Shown: positions 39,790 through 51,956 of the stretch, piece by piece | Numbering within the stretch: the stretch's first letter is position 1 | Layout: each line of letters opens with the position of its first letter | Origin: Dipteris shenzhenensis | Taxonomy: Eukaryota > Polypodiophyta > Polypodiopsida > Gleicheniales | Direction: 5' to 3' (one strand) | Assembly: GCA_047967505.1 (NCBI GenBank) | Contig: CM106541.1 | Length of the DNA stretch: 64,000 nucleotides | Translations under genes and position numbers: made by a program | The notes under the pieces: model-generated | What the model saw: only the letters and a program-made list of their open reading frames with translations | The model's database searches: none | What the model was told of the DNA's origin: nothing

Positions 39790-40772
39790 AACCGTGGATG
39801 ACTTCCTTTGTATTCTATCCCAAATGTATCTCAAGACTCTTTTGGTTGCATTCCAGTGAGACTGTTTTGGATTTGCCATAAAGTGTGCTAGTGAGCTTAT
39901 TGCATAACAAATATCTAGCCCTGTGATTGTCAAATATACAAGAGATCGGATAAGCTGCCTGTAGTGCCTATCATTGATTGTAGGCTTTTCTGAATCTTTA
40001 GTAAGTTTCAGGGAGAGGCTGCAATCTTGCAATCTGCCATATGAAACTTCTTTAGGAGACTATCAACATACTTAAGCTGACTCGTGAATGTGCTATATGA
40101 ATCTCTCCAGAACTCAATTCCAAGACAATAGTTCATAAGTCCAAGATCTTTCATGTTGAACTTTGCAGATAAGTCTTGTTTCAATTTTCTAATGAAGCTA
40201 TCCTTGCTTCCTGTCACAATCAAATCATCTATGTACAAAAGTGCAATAGTAATGTCTTCCCCTTGAACTTTGTAATAGAGAGTATGATTTGCATTGGACT
40301 TCATGTATCCCAGATTAGCAAAATACTTATCAATTCTGTTGTACCAACTTCTGGGTTCTTGCTTTAAGCCATAGAGACTTTTCTTGAGATGGCAAACCTT
40401 ATTCTCCTTTCCTGGTTCAACATGACCTGCTAGTTGTTGCATGTAGACTTCCTTGTCTAGATAACCATTGAGAAATGCATTCTTGACATCGCACTGGTAC
40501 ACATTCCGTCTACTGAGTGTCACTAGTGATATCAAGAACTGTATGGAATCCATCTTTGCTATTGGAGCATAAGTCTCATCATGGTCTTGACCATATTGTT
40601 GTGCAAATCCTTTTGCAACTAATCTGGCTTTGTATTTTTGAAAACTGCCATCTAGATCGTACTTCACTTTGTATACCCATTTGTTTGCTATGGCCTTCTT
40701 TCCTGATGGAAGGTCGCATAATTCAAAAGTATTAGTCTTATACAAAGCATCCATTTCTTCATTCATAGGCAA
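39790..40772 (-). pseudogene. Copia-F reverse transcriptase
   Basis: It reads MPMNEEMDALYKTNTFELCD, NKWVYKVKYDLDGSFQKYKA, RLVAKGFAQQYGQDHDETYA, CDVKNAFLNGYLDKEVYMQQ, KKSLYGLKQEPRSWYNRID and IALLYIDDLIVTGSK (YIDD). It continues to DLGLMNYCLGIEFWRD. A frame change occurs near 40020. The core is well preserved. Confidence 0.88.
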
Positions 40773-40994
40773 TTTGTCATTTTGGCTTGTCTACTATGTC
40801 TTCGAAGTACACTGGCTCTTCAGTTGCCATGATGGTAGTCATAACAGCATAGTTGGTGGTTTCCACATGAATTGCTCTGCCTTTCTGAGCATATGTCAAT
40901 CTGGCTGGAGGTCTGCTTTCCCTAGTAGACCGTCTGAGCTGATGTGGCTCTGCTTGGGGTGTTGCTGCGGCAATTCTTGCTCTTCTTCATCAAC

Positions 40995-41935
40995 CTATTC
41001 TGTAGATGACTGTGAAGTCGATGCTTCTATCTCCTGTGTAGGTGAGGTTTTCCATTCTAATTCCTCATCCAAGATTACATCTCTGGAGATAATGACCTTG
41101 CAGTTGATGGGATCATACAACTTGTATGCTTTGCTTTCTTCTCTGAAGCCAACCATGATGCATCTGTGTGACTTTGCATCCAATTTCTTGTGATGGTCAT
41201 CATGTATGTGGGCATATGCTATGTAACCAAATATGTGGAGATGCCCAATGTGCGGCTCGTGTCTAGTGAATGCTTCGTAAGGAGTCATACCTTGTATCGG
41301 TTGGGTAGGAAGTCGATTAAATAAGTAGTTTGCTGTAGCTATTGCTTCTGCCCAACACTGATTCGGAAGATGCTTCTCACTAAGCATTGCTCTAGCACTG
41401 TCTGCTAAAGTCCCATTCTTCCTTTCAGCTCTTGTATTCTGCTTAGGAGTATCTGCACATATGAATTGTCTTCGTATGCCGTGACTTCTACAATAGTTCA
41501 TGAATGCTAAAGACATGTATTCACCTCCTCTATCTGATCTCATGACTTTGATCTTTCTGCCTGTCTGGTTTTCTACCATGCCTTTGAATTCTTGAAATCT
41601 AGAAAACACTTCAGATTTCTCTTTTAGAAAGCAGACCCAACAATATCTACTGTAGTCATCGATGAAAGTCAAGTAGTAAAGTGAACAATTGATGCTGCAG
41701 GTCTGGGCATAACCCCATGCATCTGTATGTATCAAATCAAGAATACCTCATGCACGAGAGATACTTTTGCCAAAGTTGGTTCACTTTTGTTTGCCAAAGC
41801 AGCATGCTTCGCAAACTTTTCCAAGAAACTATAGCTTCAGAAGCCCACTTGCCATATTTTGATTCCTGAGATCTAACAAGTACTTGGAGTTGACATGACC
41901 ATATCTCTTGTGCCTTTGCAGATAGTGGCATCTAT
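40995..41935 (-). pseudogene. Copia-F integrase
   Basis: The core from 41735 reads MIHTDAWGYAQTCSINCSLY, FIDDYSRYCWVCFLKEKSEV, VMRSDRGGEYMSLAFMNYC, DTPKQNTRAERKNGTLADSA and NYLFNRLPTQPIQGMTPYEA, with the D, D and E of the triad visible. The zinc-binding part upstream (41737-42000) is in other frames. Confidence 0.87.
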
Positions 41936-42061
41936 TGCAGTTGAGCTAACATGGCATGCTTATTTGGTACTGTAGCTAGCATTCTATATAAGCATCGTTC
42001 CTTGACACCTTTTGCTACTAGCTGCTGACATCTTTTGGATTTGTCTCTGATAGTGTATTCA

Positions 42062-42403
42062 TCACTGTCGAACATGACTCTGTAATTGTGTTCCATCATT
42101 TGACATACTAACAAAAGGTTCTTGCTGAGCTTTTGGAACATAGAGCACATCTTTCACCAATCCTTTCATACCAATGAAATTGTTCATAGGGATAATGCCT
42201 ATCCCTTGAACCGGATTCGGTGTATTGTCTGCTGTGTAGATGATATTTTTTTGACCTTCTAATGGCTTCATTTGTGTGAACCATTCCTGATGACTTATCA
42301 TGTGAGATGATGCATTGCTATTGATATACCAAGGATCTTGTTCCACTTGGTGGACTTGATAGTTGTAATCCTCTTTGGGATTGAAATCAGAGTCTAGATA
42401 CAT
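42062..42403 (-). pseudogene. Copia-F protease region
   Basis: It reads VEQDPWYINSNASSHMISHQ, where the protease motif W-LDSGASSHM has become W-INSNASSHM: the catalytic Asp is Asn and the Gly is Asn. It continues NPVQGIGIIPMNNFIGMKGL and VLYVPKAQ. The catalytic loss shows the copy cannot process its own polyprotein. Confidence 0.82.
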
Positions 42404-43522
42404 TGTATCAATCTAATGCATTTCCTCGCTGGCAAGAAACATATTCCCATGTTCATTTGCAAAATGACTGTGACTAGAATCTCCACCACAATGATTTTCT
42501 CTACCTCGAAAATTCCCTCTGGATTGACGACCTTGGTCGTACTACTTCTGGCAATCTCTTTCATAGTGTCCAAACTTGTGACAATAGTTACACTATATGT
42601 TTGACACATTGGTGGATGCATTCCCTTGTCCTTGAAATCTTCCTCAGTTGGAATGATTTCCTCTTTGTTGATTCTGATGTTGCTGAGGATGATGCAGATG
42701 CTTATGCTGATGGTTATGTTGATTCTGGCTTTGCTGATGATGACCACCTTGTTGATATAATTTACCTCTGCCTCTGCCTCTGCCTCTGCTTCTGTCTGAA
42801 GCTGTGAATGCCTGATCATTAGAATGACCTTTATATGCTTGAATTGCATGAGTTTTGAGTTCTTCACCAAGTAGAACTGATTAAAGTTCTTCCAGTGTCG
42901 GAATTTGTCGTTGAATGGCAATACTCTGGACTAAATTCTCGTATCCCTCTCCTAGTCCATTCAAGATGACTTGAACCATTTCTGCGGGGTTCATAGTCTC
43001 TCCTACTGCTACAAGTTGATTGTTGTAGTCTTTTATGCGAAGTACATAAGCATGATGGGTTTCACTGCTGTTGCGAAAACTCTGGTTGATCTGGTTTCTC
43101 AGTGTGAGAATCCTAGATGTGTTCTTGGACTCGTAGAGAGCTATGAACATATCCCATGCTTCTTTCGATGTCTTGACTGTGTTGAGATGTCCTAGCATGA
43201 CATCTTGTACATTTTGCTTGATCAGATGATAGACGTACTTGTCTTTCTTATCCCATTCTGCCTGACCTCAGGCAATGGCAGGATCTGCTACTGGTGCAAA
43301 AACTGTTTGTGTAGTTGTAGATCCTGTTGCTGGTGTTGTGACAACAGATGGAGTAGAGCTACTGGTGGCTGGATCATCCAATGGTCTAGGTGTAGACCCA
43401 TCGACATACTCCCATTTGTCCTGAAGTACAAGAATGGTCTCCATTCGGTATTTCCATGTATTGTAATTGGAGTTGTCTAACTTAGCAGATGCCTCCAGAT
43501 TGAGGTTGCTAGTCATAGACAT
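42400..43522 (-). pseudogene. Copia-F gag
   Basis: The start at 43522 reads MSMTSNLNLEASAKLDNSNY, then NTWKYRMETILVLQDKWEYV. An in-frame TGA follows (ADPAIA-stop-GQAEWD), then QNVQDVMLGHLNTVKTSKEA, LRNQINQSFRNSSETHHAYV and GLGEGYENLVQSIA. A TAA follows PTLEEL, then SVLLGEELKTHAIQAYKGH and a CCHC knuckle CNYCHKFGHYERDC. All pieces but the tail stay in one frame. Confidence 0.85.
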
Positions 43523-46009
43523 GGTATAAGAAATGTACTCAAAAGTGTCGTGAAAATCTGTGTAATCAACTACAAATACACTGACTGTGCCAAGTGAAAT
43601 CTCTGAACCATTAGTGAAGATAGAACTGCAATATATAAAATCTGATCTATATTACAAGGCTTGTGGCAATGATGCCAGGAATAGCCAAGAGGCTTTATAA
43701 GGCTGGAATGATGTGCACAATGCCGTGAGATAGCCAAATAGGCTTTACAATGGTGGCATGTGTGTGCGAAATCAAGTGCTATCTGCCCACCATTGAAACA
43801 ATCTGCAATGCCTCTATACTCTCTGAAATTTGCTCACTGAACTAATGAGCGTAAGGTTTCACGTAATGTAATGATGTGAAACCGTATATGAGCGTATGGA
43901 CTGACTCCAAGTAGGTACTAGTCGGGAATTTCAGGCATGGCTTAGATTGGCAACTTGGGGAAATTCAAAGTGTCCCCTCCATGGCGATCTAGTCTACTTT
44001 GATCTAGATCTATACCAATCGTTGATCGATGAAAGTGCAGCTGATAATTTCTTTTCTTTTGTTCTTTTTAAGTGCTGGGTTAGATGCATCGATGTAGAGG
44101 CGAATGTGCATGAAGGAAGTGGTTTTGTCGACGGCAAGGCTCAAATGTGAGTGTAACTTGTGTCGAAATGTGTGCATGATGTGATGAGTGCGTAGAGCAC
44201 AAAAAACGAGCAACTTTCCTTTTTGGAGCGCCCTCAAATTCTTTCGAGATCAAGAGATACGACTTGATCTAGGTGGAGGGGCAAAAGGAGTGCAAATGGT
44301 GCTCAATGATGATGTGTCACTATGGGTCACATGCAGTGATGATGTGTAACTGTGCCTAGCAAGAGGTTTTCCACTGGAGCCCTATGTTGAGGTGGCAGGA
44401 GTGGTCACATAAAGTGACTGTGGAGAGGTAACTGTGCTTGCAGAGGTTCAGTGCTGACTCGACAGCTGAGGTGGCACTACTGAGGTGACACAGATGATGA
44501 TGTCAATAGATGATGTGGCAATGATGATGTGGTAGTGATGACATGGTACTGATGATGTGACAGTGATGACTAGTAGGGTGATGTGGCTATGATGATATGG
44601 CAGTTAGTGATAATGTGGCAATCGATGATGACATGGCATATAAGGCTGACGTGGCACTTGCTGATGTGGCAGATAGAGTTGCTTGCTTAGGTGGCATGAT
44701 AAGGTGGGTGCACATGGTAGTTTAGTGACCAAGCTTGAGGATGACCTTAGTATAAGGTTGGGTTACCTTGGGGATAAGACGAAGGCCATGTGTCCCTTGG
44801 AGGACATGCCACGTGTTGTAGTGAGGCTGACGGAATCTATGGATACTGACAGAATCTGTGGGAGATTTCAGTGATTCTGTCCATCTATGAGCATTGGAGC
44901 TAGCTTTTGTGGGCATCTAGAGCGTGGCATCGATGCAGATTTGTTGGCCCTGGAGCGGGGCTTCCTGGCTGGAGACCTTTAGACTAGAGGTGATGGAGAA
45001 GATGTGCCTCCAAGAAGTTTGGTGCTTAGGTTGCTTGCGTTGGAGAAGTCGTTGGCAAAAAAGCTATGTGTTGCATCGATGGCACAACCAAGTGAGCTGT
45101 TGTAGCCGCTCATAGTTCATCAACGTGTTGGAGTCTACAAGCAGTCGAAGCCATGAAGCGGGCTGAAACAGTTGTGAGGCATTCTGGTCGATGGCTCATG
45201 GCAAAACTACGTAGCTAGGTGCTACTAGTATCCTAGTCGGTTGAAGAGAAGCTGGTTGAGTCTGCTGTTTCCCATGTCTGCCTATGAAGGAGGTGGCAAA
45301 GCATGTGGAGGCCTAAGAGTTGTAAAGGCCATGGGAGTTCATGCTGTATAGACGGGCAGAGAAGGCATAGGAGCCAAATCGTTTCTTTGTGGCTGTGGGC
45401 TGGCTATGGTTGTAGGCCACAGGAGTTCATTGCCTTGTTGCAGTTTGTGTGTTGAGCCACTGTTTGGCATAGGATGTAGTCATTGGGCTTGTTGTAGAGG
45501 CTTAAGGCAAGCGTCGCTTATGCTATTGGAAGGTCGCCTTTGAAGGAGCTCATTGAAGCTGGCAGGTCTGCAGAAGTTGAAGGTTATACTGCCTTGACTA
45601 AGCCACTTTTGTAGATGCTAGGTGCAGTTGACCATCGCAGTTAGAGAAGCAGATTGCAAATATGGAGTTCTTGCCCTTCTCTCGAGCTCTCTCTCACAAT
45701 AAAGAGTCGAGACCTTCCTCTTTCTCACAAGAAACACTCTCAATCTCTCTTAGAACTGAGGATGGATAATAAGGAATCTCTCTCTCTCTCTCGCAACTGA
45801 AATCTTTTAAAGGAATGGACTCTCAATGAATGGAAGTGGACGGAATTTCTTCCAAAATGAACGGAAATTTTATCTCAACGAAATAGAAGGTGGTCTCTTA
45901 TCGGAGGTGAACTCCAATGGAGAACACTCAAGAGGACCTTGCAATCACTCAATCTCTCTCACTATCTCACTCTCACATACGGATCGCAATGCCTCACGGA
46001 AGGCAAAGA
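43523..46009 (-). repeat. Copia-F long 5' leader with degenerate GATGATGTGGCA array
   Basis: About 2.5 kb separates primer site and gag. Around 44290-44700 the plus strand repeats gatgatgtggca and variants (gatgacatgg, tgatgtggca, ctgacgtggca) more than a dozen times at irregular spacing. No protein-coding domain was recognised. The same array occurs in the related fragment at 53540-53900, so it belongs to the family rather than to a later insertion. Confidence 0.65.
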
Positions 46010-46022
46010 AGCTCTGATACCA
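46010..46022 (-). promoter_or_regulatory. Copia-F primer-binding site
   Basis: The minus strand reads tggtatcagagct, complementary to initiator-Met tRNA, directly after the LTR. Confidence 0.85.
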
Positions 46023-46279
46023 TGACAAAATATGAAGAGGGGAGAGGAGAAGAGTGGAGATGAGGAGAGAGGGCACAGCTAGAGAGCACACCACAAATGA
46101 CTAATTGTACACTAGATTTAGTTGAAAAAATAGAATATATACAAACCCATTTAGGGTTAGGGTTAGGGGATCTAACCCTTTCCTTTATAGCACTCTATAA
46201 GGTTAGTGCTATGCACATATGATCACATGATGGTGCTATGCACATGTGATCACATGATGTTGAGCGTGAACTCTCAACA
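46023..46279 (-). repeat. Copia-F 5' LTR
   Basis: It is 257 bp and paired with 38957-39213. The primer-site complement gctctgatacca lies immediately left (46011-46022), with no gap. Confidence 0.9.
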
Positions 46280-46284
46280 GGTTT

Positions 46285-48980
46285 AAATGAGGATTTGACT
46301 TTTTATTTGAGGAGATTTATACACATTTATTATTGCTATTTGGTGGTGGTTGTTTGTGTTTAATATTGTGGGGAGGCAGCTCGAGGGAGGTCAACCACCA
46401 AGGGGCCCGCCCCACACCGCTCACAAGCATGAGTGGAAGAAAGCAATGAAGTCAGCGAGGGAGGACCCCAGTTTGCAGCACGTGGAGACACGAAGGATCT
46501 AGATGGAGCAATATGGAAGTGTGCATTTTGGAGCAGGGGGTGTTGAATCATGGGAGGCCCAATTTGTAAGTATCGATCTCAAATTATATTGCTTATGTAG
46601 TTTATTAGGAGGTTGTTTCTTTGTACCATAAAAAAAACTCAATGAGTAAAAATATGGACATGAGACAAGACACACGGTCCGTTAAGACCTGATCCTCCCT
46701 GCAAATGTCCAGAATGGTGATTTATTATTGACTTGGTGATATCCATATTATCCATGTGGGAGATGATGTGGCAGTTGAGTTGCAGTGATGACATGTCACA
46801 AGGGTGACCAACCCTCTTAACCAAGGGTTAGCTATAACTAATCTTGGTTACATGCTATTTGCCACATGTCTAAATCTGAGGTAGTGAGAGATAGGTTGAG
46901 ATAGACTAGTGAGAGAAGGTGCATGCAGCAGAGGAGGAGGACGACGATGGAGGGTTCTTGGCCTTTTGGTGGGTCGCTCGTTGCATTGCATAGTTTATGA
47001 AGGAGGCGCTGGAGCCAAAGAGGGTAGTTGAAGAGATAGAGATGCTTGGAGAAGCTTGTTGGCCAAAAGTGGTTAGCTTATAGCCACTACTAGCTACTGC
47101 GCGATAAGGGCATTGGTTGATGGCTCCATTTCACTACTTTTGTAGTCCATTTTTGGTTGCATATAATTTTCAGCAACATGTGCATTTTATGGGGAGGTTG
47201 TGCATTTTATGGCTTGTTGCAATTTGGTTTGAGGAAGAAATCTTATTGCAATAATCATAGGGGAGGCAGGGGGCTTGAGCATGCTACTTAGTGAGGAGGA
47301 GAGACATAAAAAGGGTGGAATCTAATAGCTATTAGGAAGAAAGGGAGTTAGCTATTAGGGTGTGAGATAGATAGATAGAGGGAAGCTTTATCAAGGTGAG
47401 GGAGGAGGGAGAGTGTGAAAAGACCAATGTGAGAGAGAGTGTAAGGCATTAATGATCTTGTTCTAATTGGGAACCTGAGTGAGGATTTCAAGGGGTGAGA
47501 GTATTCACAACTGCTTATGTGGAGGCAAGTATGGTAGTTAAGCCAAATGCATGGTATTCATGCATCCTCAAATCTTTTGGCATTCATTCATGTGCCTATC
47601 GCTTACACAATTGAGATGGGATTTTGTCATGTGTATTTCCTGTTCTATCTCGATTTTGATTGATTTTCTTCTCTATTGCACTATTGAACATTATCATTTC
47701 GTAGTGTCTTTATCTGATATGTAGAGGTGCTACACATTGGTAACCACAATTCATCTTACATTCACATGCAGGGTGCTTTCAGGGATTCATGTCTGCCCAT
47801 CAGTGTTGTTTTTATTGTGGTGATGTGGGCTGCATGAATCCATGGGCACTGGTATAACACCTATGGAGATTAATGCAAAGATATTGTGCTTGCCAGATGA
47901 GATCTGATGGATCCGGTTTGAGATTCACTTAGTCCAAATAGATCCATAGAATGAGGCACATGGTGATCTCTAGTTTGTGGACATGCTCATTTGCTTGATT
48001 TGGAATATTTGGGATGAAATTTGTGTTCTTTTTGGTCCCAATCTTGAGTATGCCATCATAATGTATGCACATAGGTTTGCAAGGACCCCTTGAACCGTTG
48101 GTGCCTTCTAATTGACAACTAGGGTGGTGTCGACATTCTAGGTAAGATTATGCAAATATGTAGGATAATTCTAGTTCCCATTATGCATCTTCCATTTGAT
48201 ACTTTCAAGTTGCTATTTTTTGTGATTTTTTGGATTGGCTAGGTAGGATAGGTAGCATAGCATTTCGTGTGCTCACAAACCCTACATGGGCTGTAGACTT
48301 CAAATATAGAGAGACAAGAGACTCAACTATGCTTGGATAGATATGAATCTCAGCTTTGCAACAATAAGAAAAACTCCCAAATCCAAGTCAAGGACCAAAA
48401 ATTGTCGCAAAAATATGACTGTTGCTTTATTTGGGAGGGCTTTTTTTATCTATATGCCTTTTACCCATGCCTCCACTGGCCTATCTACCACTAGTTCCAC
48501 AATTAACAATCAGTTTCTATCTTCATGCAAAATAAACATCTAGTCCTAGCATGCAAAACATGACCTAATATTAGTTTCACCTAGTTCCTATCATTTTTCA
48601 TGTCCAGTAGTCTCCTTTTGCTTTGCCATGTTATCCTCTTGAATCGAAAGGAAATAAACCCTTTTGTTTGTATTGGTCACATTGCTTCAAGGCACCCATA
48701 CTTTGCAAGCAACACAAGCTCCATGTTGCCTGCACCACTTGCAATACATAGTCAATTACTAGGGCTTGCACAACTAGAAATAAGTGCAATTGTTGAAGTA
48801 ATTATTATTGTCATAATTTGAAGTGAAATAAAAATTCAATGTTAGTTTCACCATATGCACCCTTTGCAAAATTAGTTTCACCATATGTTATTTCAAAATT
48901 AAAAAGGTGATTTTAAATGCCTCAAAATAGTAATGTTGGATAATAGGTCCACAATGGTAGCAACAATAAGAGTTTGCAGG
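46285..48980. other. Gene-poor interval with one transposase-like exon
   Basis: Apart from the 46431-46565 fragment, no coding domain was recognised. It contains ordinary AT-moderate sequence; gagatagata-like short repeats lie near 47365-47380. Confidence 0.35.
46431..46565 (+). pseudogene. Transposase_24-like exon fragment
   Basis: The plus strand reads EWKKAMKSAREDPSLQHVET, RRI, a stop, then MEQYGSVHFGAGGVESWEAQ and F, ending at a canonical-looking donor gtaagt. The SVHFGAGG---WEA segment resembles TSHFGAGGRLAFEA of the CACTA-type protein at 58909-60472, so it is probably a dead fragment of a related transposase. The in-frame TAG argues against function. Confidence 0.45.
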
Positions 48981-48983
48981 GCC

Positions 48984-49319
48984 CTAATCTCTTAGTCCTT
49001 TGCATTTTGAAATTCTTCTATGCACATCACCCAAGAAATGCAACCTCGTTCTTAAGTGAGAACCTATGTATATCTGATGACAAACATTACATCTCCACTG
49101 TTCGCTGTCTAGTATCGTAACATTATCCTCAATGTTTGCCACAACTTCAACCGCATCTGTAGACTGCATTGTTATGTCAATGTCAATACTAGCAGGTGGT
49201 TGCAAGATGGCAGCCACTCTCATCGCCTCTACACTATGGCATTGTCCTATTAACATCTCCCATGAAGTGCCATAACATCCTCGCCAGTGAGCCACAAAAT
49301 TCTTGATGGTAGATATCAC
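48984..49319 (-). pseudogene. hAT-type transposase N-terminal fragment (BED-like finger), copy 1
   Basis: The minus strand is open for 111 codons and ends with EQWRCNVCHQIYIGSHLRTR, then LHFLGDVHRRISKCKG. The W-x-C-x2-C ... L--HF-G ... C pattern is the BED-type finger of plant hAT (DUF659-class) transposases. A second diverged copy lies at 50425-50565. Confidence 0.5.
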
Positions 49320-49486
49320 ATCTCCAATGATTTCCTACTATCATTGTAATGTAGTTGCATGCTGCTGTTGAGACTCCATTCCTCTCTGGAGACATTAAGT
49401 GTTGTCAAATCAAGGAGTGTACTTAATTCAATCGCTTTCATAATCATAAAAAACTTTTGATCCCTTTGAAATGCAATTTTATCCTA

Positions 49487-49760
49487 ACTTCCAACATGTG
49501 AGTACTCCATGCAAGCTTGCTAGACCAAGAGAGAGAGAAATCACCCAACTGTCTTGCCCCCTCCTGACGTGGTCAAATGATTATAAACGTGGTAATCTAC
49601 CTGTTAAAATAGGCATGGGATGGTAAATCACCTTTTCCCACGTCCTTTGATCTCCTGAGTAAGCATCTATCTATGCTATAATCATCCACAACATCATGCT
49701 CTATTGACTGATGTCAGCATTTACACACACTAGTGCAGCAGCTAGCATCACTTACACAAG
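49487..49760. repeat. Direct repeat flanking hAT fragments, unit 1
   Basis: About 270 bp (gtgagtactccatgcaagct to cttacacaagtac) recur at 50772-51060 with moderate divergence. Confidence 0.8.
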
Positions 49761-50424
49761 TACATAAAGGTTGAAAGCAATTGGATAATACTTTCCAAGT
49801 TTGAACATGGAAATAAAACAATTGTAATACCATCTAAAAGCTTTAGCATTACTTCCAATCACTAACAATGGTACATCTTGTTCTCTCAATACCATCGTGT
49901 ACTACTTGCTCCCATCTCTAGTTTCATCCTCTCATAGTGTGCATCCAATAGTTGTTGCGGACAACATTGTAACTAGGCAACGTAAAGCTTGGACTTGCCT
50001 TTGCTACAAATGCCATGGCTCTTTTCTAATGTGAGTTTTGAACCATGCTTAGTGGGTACCCGGTGTGACAAATGGCCTCAAAAACATCTTGTTGCACTTT
50101 CTCTATATGTGGTTGTCTAAATAATTCTTCCAAAGATTTTTGTTACGGATGTGCACGTGATTACAAACGAGAAATGTCACTACATTTCCCACTATCCATA
50201 TACTTTATAGAGTAGCTTGCCATCTATGTGAACGAGGGCACACCACTACTTTGAGGTGGCACATCTATAGATTGACTAGCTGGAGGTGTGAGTAAATCAT
50301 GAGGCATACATTCTTGAGGCTAGGATTGGTGATATGCGACTATATCATCTACCTAGTTGTCTATACTTTTAGGCATTTATCCACCTAGAGTGTCTATAAC
50401 TCTCTCCAATCCTTCCCCGTTGCA

Positions 50425-50565
50425 TTTTACAATCTATATGTTGCTATTACCCAAGAAGTGCTTTTGCATTCTTGTGCCAGAGCTTGAGTACTCTTCATGA
50501 CAAAAGTTGCATTTCCACTTCTTGTTAGGCAACATCGTAATGTAATCGCGAGCCTTTGTTGGATT
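50425..50565 (-). pseudogene. hAT-type BED-like finger, copy 2
   Basis: The minus strand reads TKARDYITMLPNKKWKCNFC, then HEEYSSSGTRMQKHFLGNSN and IVKCNGEGLERVIDTLGG. It has the same finger layout as the copy at about 49000-49110, supporting a duplicated hAT remnant. No catalytic domain was found. Confidence 0.5.
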
Positions 50566-50771
50566 TTTTCCTCATTTTTCTAGAGCCATGCTTCCAATAA
50601 AGGCTGTAAGAGAAACATACAAAAATTTATATAAGTCCTAAGTATATTCACATTAGTAATCGTGTTCTAGATACTACCATATCATTTAGGTTCTAGGACA
50701 CATAACAATATTTTGAATCGTTTACAGTTCTATGTCCAAAATCAATGTGGCTATTTGGGACACTAACTTCG

Positions 50772-50911
50772 AATACTCCATGCAAGCTTGCTAGACCTCG
50801 AGAGAGAGAAATCATCCAACTCCCCCTCCCGACGTAATTGAATGATTGTGAATGTGGTAATCTACTTGTGGAAATAGGCATGGGATGGCATATTGCCTTT
50901 TCTCACATTCT

Positions 50912-50954
<43 letters not shown>

Positions 50955-51060
50955 TGTAAGCATCTATTTGCACCATGATCATCCACAACATCATGCTCTA
51001 TTAGTGGATGTCGGTATTTTACACACACTTGTGTAGTAGCTAGCATTACTTACACAAGTA
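50772..51060. repeat. Direct repeat flanking hAT fragments, unit 2
   Basis: This is the partner of 49487-49760. It contains a (CT)n run at about 50912-50954 where unit 1 has ordinary sequence. With the BED copies, it indicates a segmental duplication with a period of about 1.3-1.4 kb. Confidence 0.8.
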
Positions 51061-51956
51061 GTTATAAAATTTTTTACTACTAGTTTCTAAGCTAAGAGAA
51101 ATTGTTAACCTAATACCCTCAATCCTCAATATTGTTTTTTTCTATGTATATATGTAATATGGAGTTTCAATTCTAATAAAGGCTACAAATTAAAAAGTAT
51201 GTAATATATTAATATCTTATTTATTTCACCTAATAATCTATAAAACATAAGGATAGTGAACCTATGTATACCACTATCTCTCCACACATACATGACATAA
51301 TTTTGTGAGTTTCTACGAGCTGGCAATTGCAAGCTCCACTACTCGCCAGACTTCGAGCAAGATGTAAACGGCCAGCATAAGCGAGCCCACAACTGGCTCA
51401 AAGTCAACTATTTCCTCGTCATTCTTAAATACTAGTTTGTAGAGTTTCAGTAATATATAGTATGAATTTTAACCACATACGAGATGTTCTAGGTCGGCCT
51501 AAGTGAATCTCCATCACGCACATGGTATAATATTATTCATCAACGAACGAGTTGCTACAAGTCGGCTTAAGCGAACCTCCAACTGGCTCATTGACTTTTT
51601 CTTTAGGTATAGTTACAAGCTATAGTTACATGCTTATAAATAAATACATATGCTAAAAGTAAGAAAATCATACACACAAACATAAACTATTTCAAAAGTA
51701 AATTATTTCATGCGCGAATGTCTACTCTACCATTTTTAAAACTTTTCTAATATCTATCTACTATATTTCATGCATCTAGAATGAAATCTTAAATTATGTA
51801 GCTAAACTAAAATTCCAAGCCATGCAACTAACAAACTCTTTACCTAGTCCTAAGTGACAAGTTTTTCCAAAGAGTCTACAATCTAGACAAGTTACAACTT
51901 ATATACTTCATGCATAAAATAAAAAGCATCTATTTTTCCAAAGCTACGTACAATGT
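51061..51956. other. AT-rich interval
   Basis: No gene was recognised. Two related ~35-bp motifs (gcataagcgagcccacaact and gcttaagcgaacctccaact, each followed by ggctca) occur at about 51380 and 51570 and may be part of a transposon end. Confidence 0.4.

Larger units (their letters stand above)
38957..46279 (-). mobile_element. Copia-F: 7.3-kb Ty1/copia upstream of TRM6
   Basis: The 257-bp LTRs match at about 97% by eye (roughly 8 differences), start tgaca and end ctctcaaca on the plus strand, and are flanked by ggttt (38952-38956 and 46280-46284). Primer site, gag, protease, integrase, RT and RNase H are in copia order on the minus strand. The leader between primer site and gag is unusually long (~2.5 kb). 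In-frame stops in gag and frame changes between domains indicate a non-autonomous copy. Confidence 0.92.
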
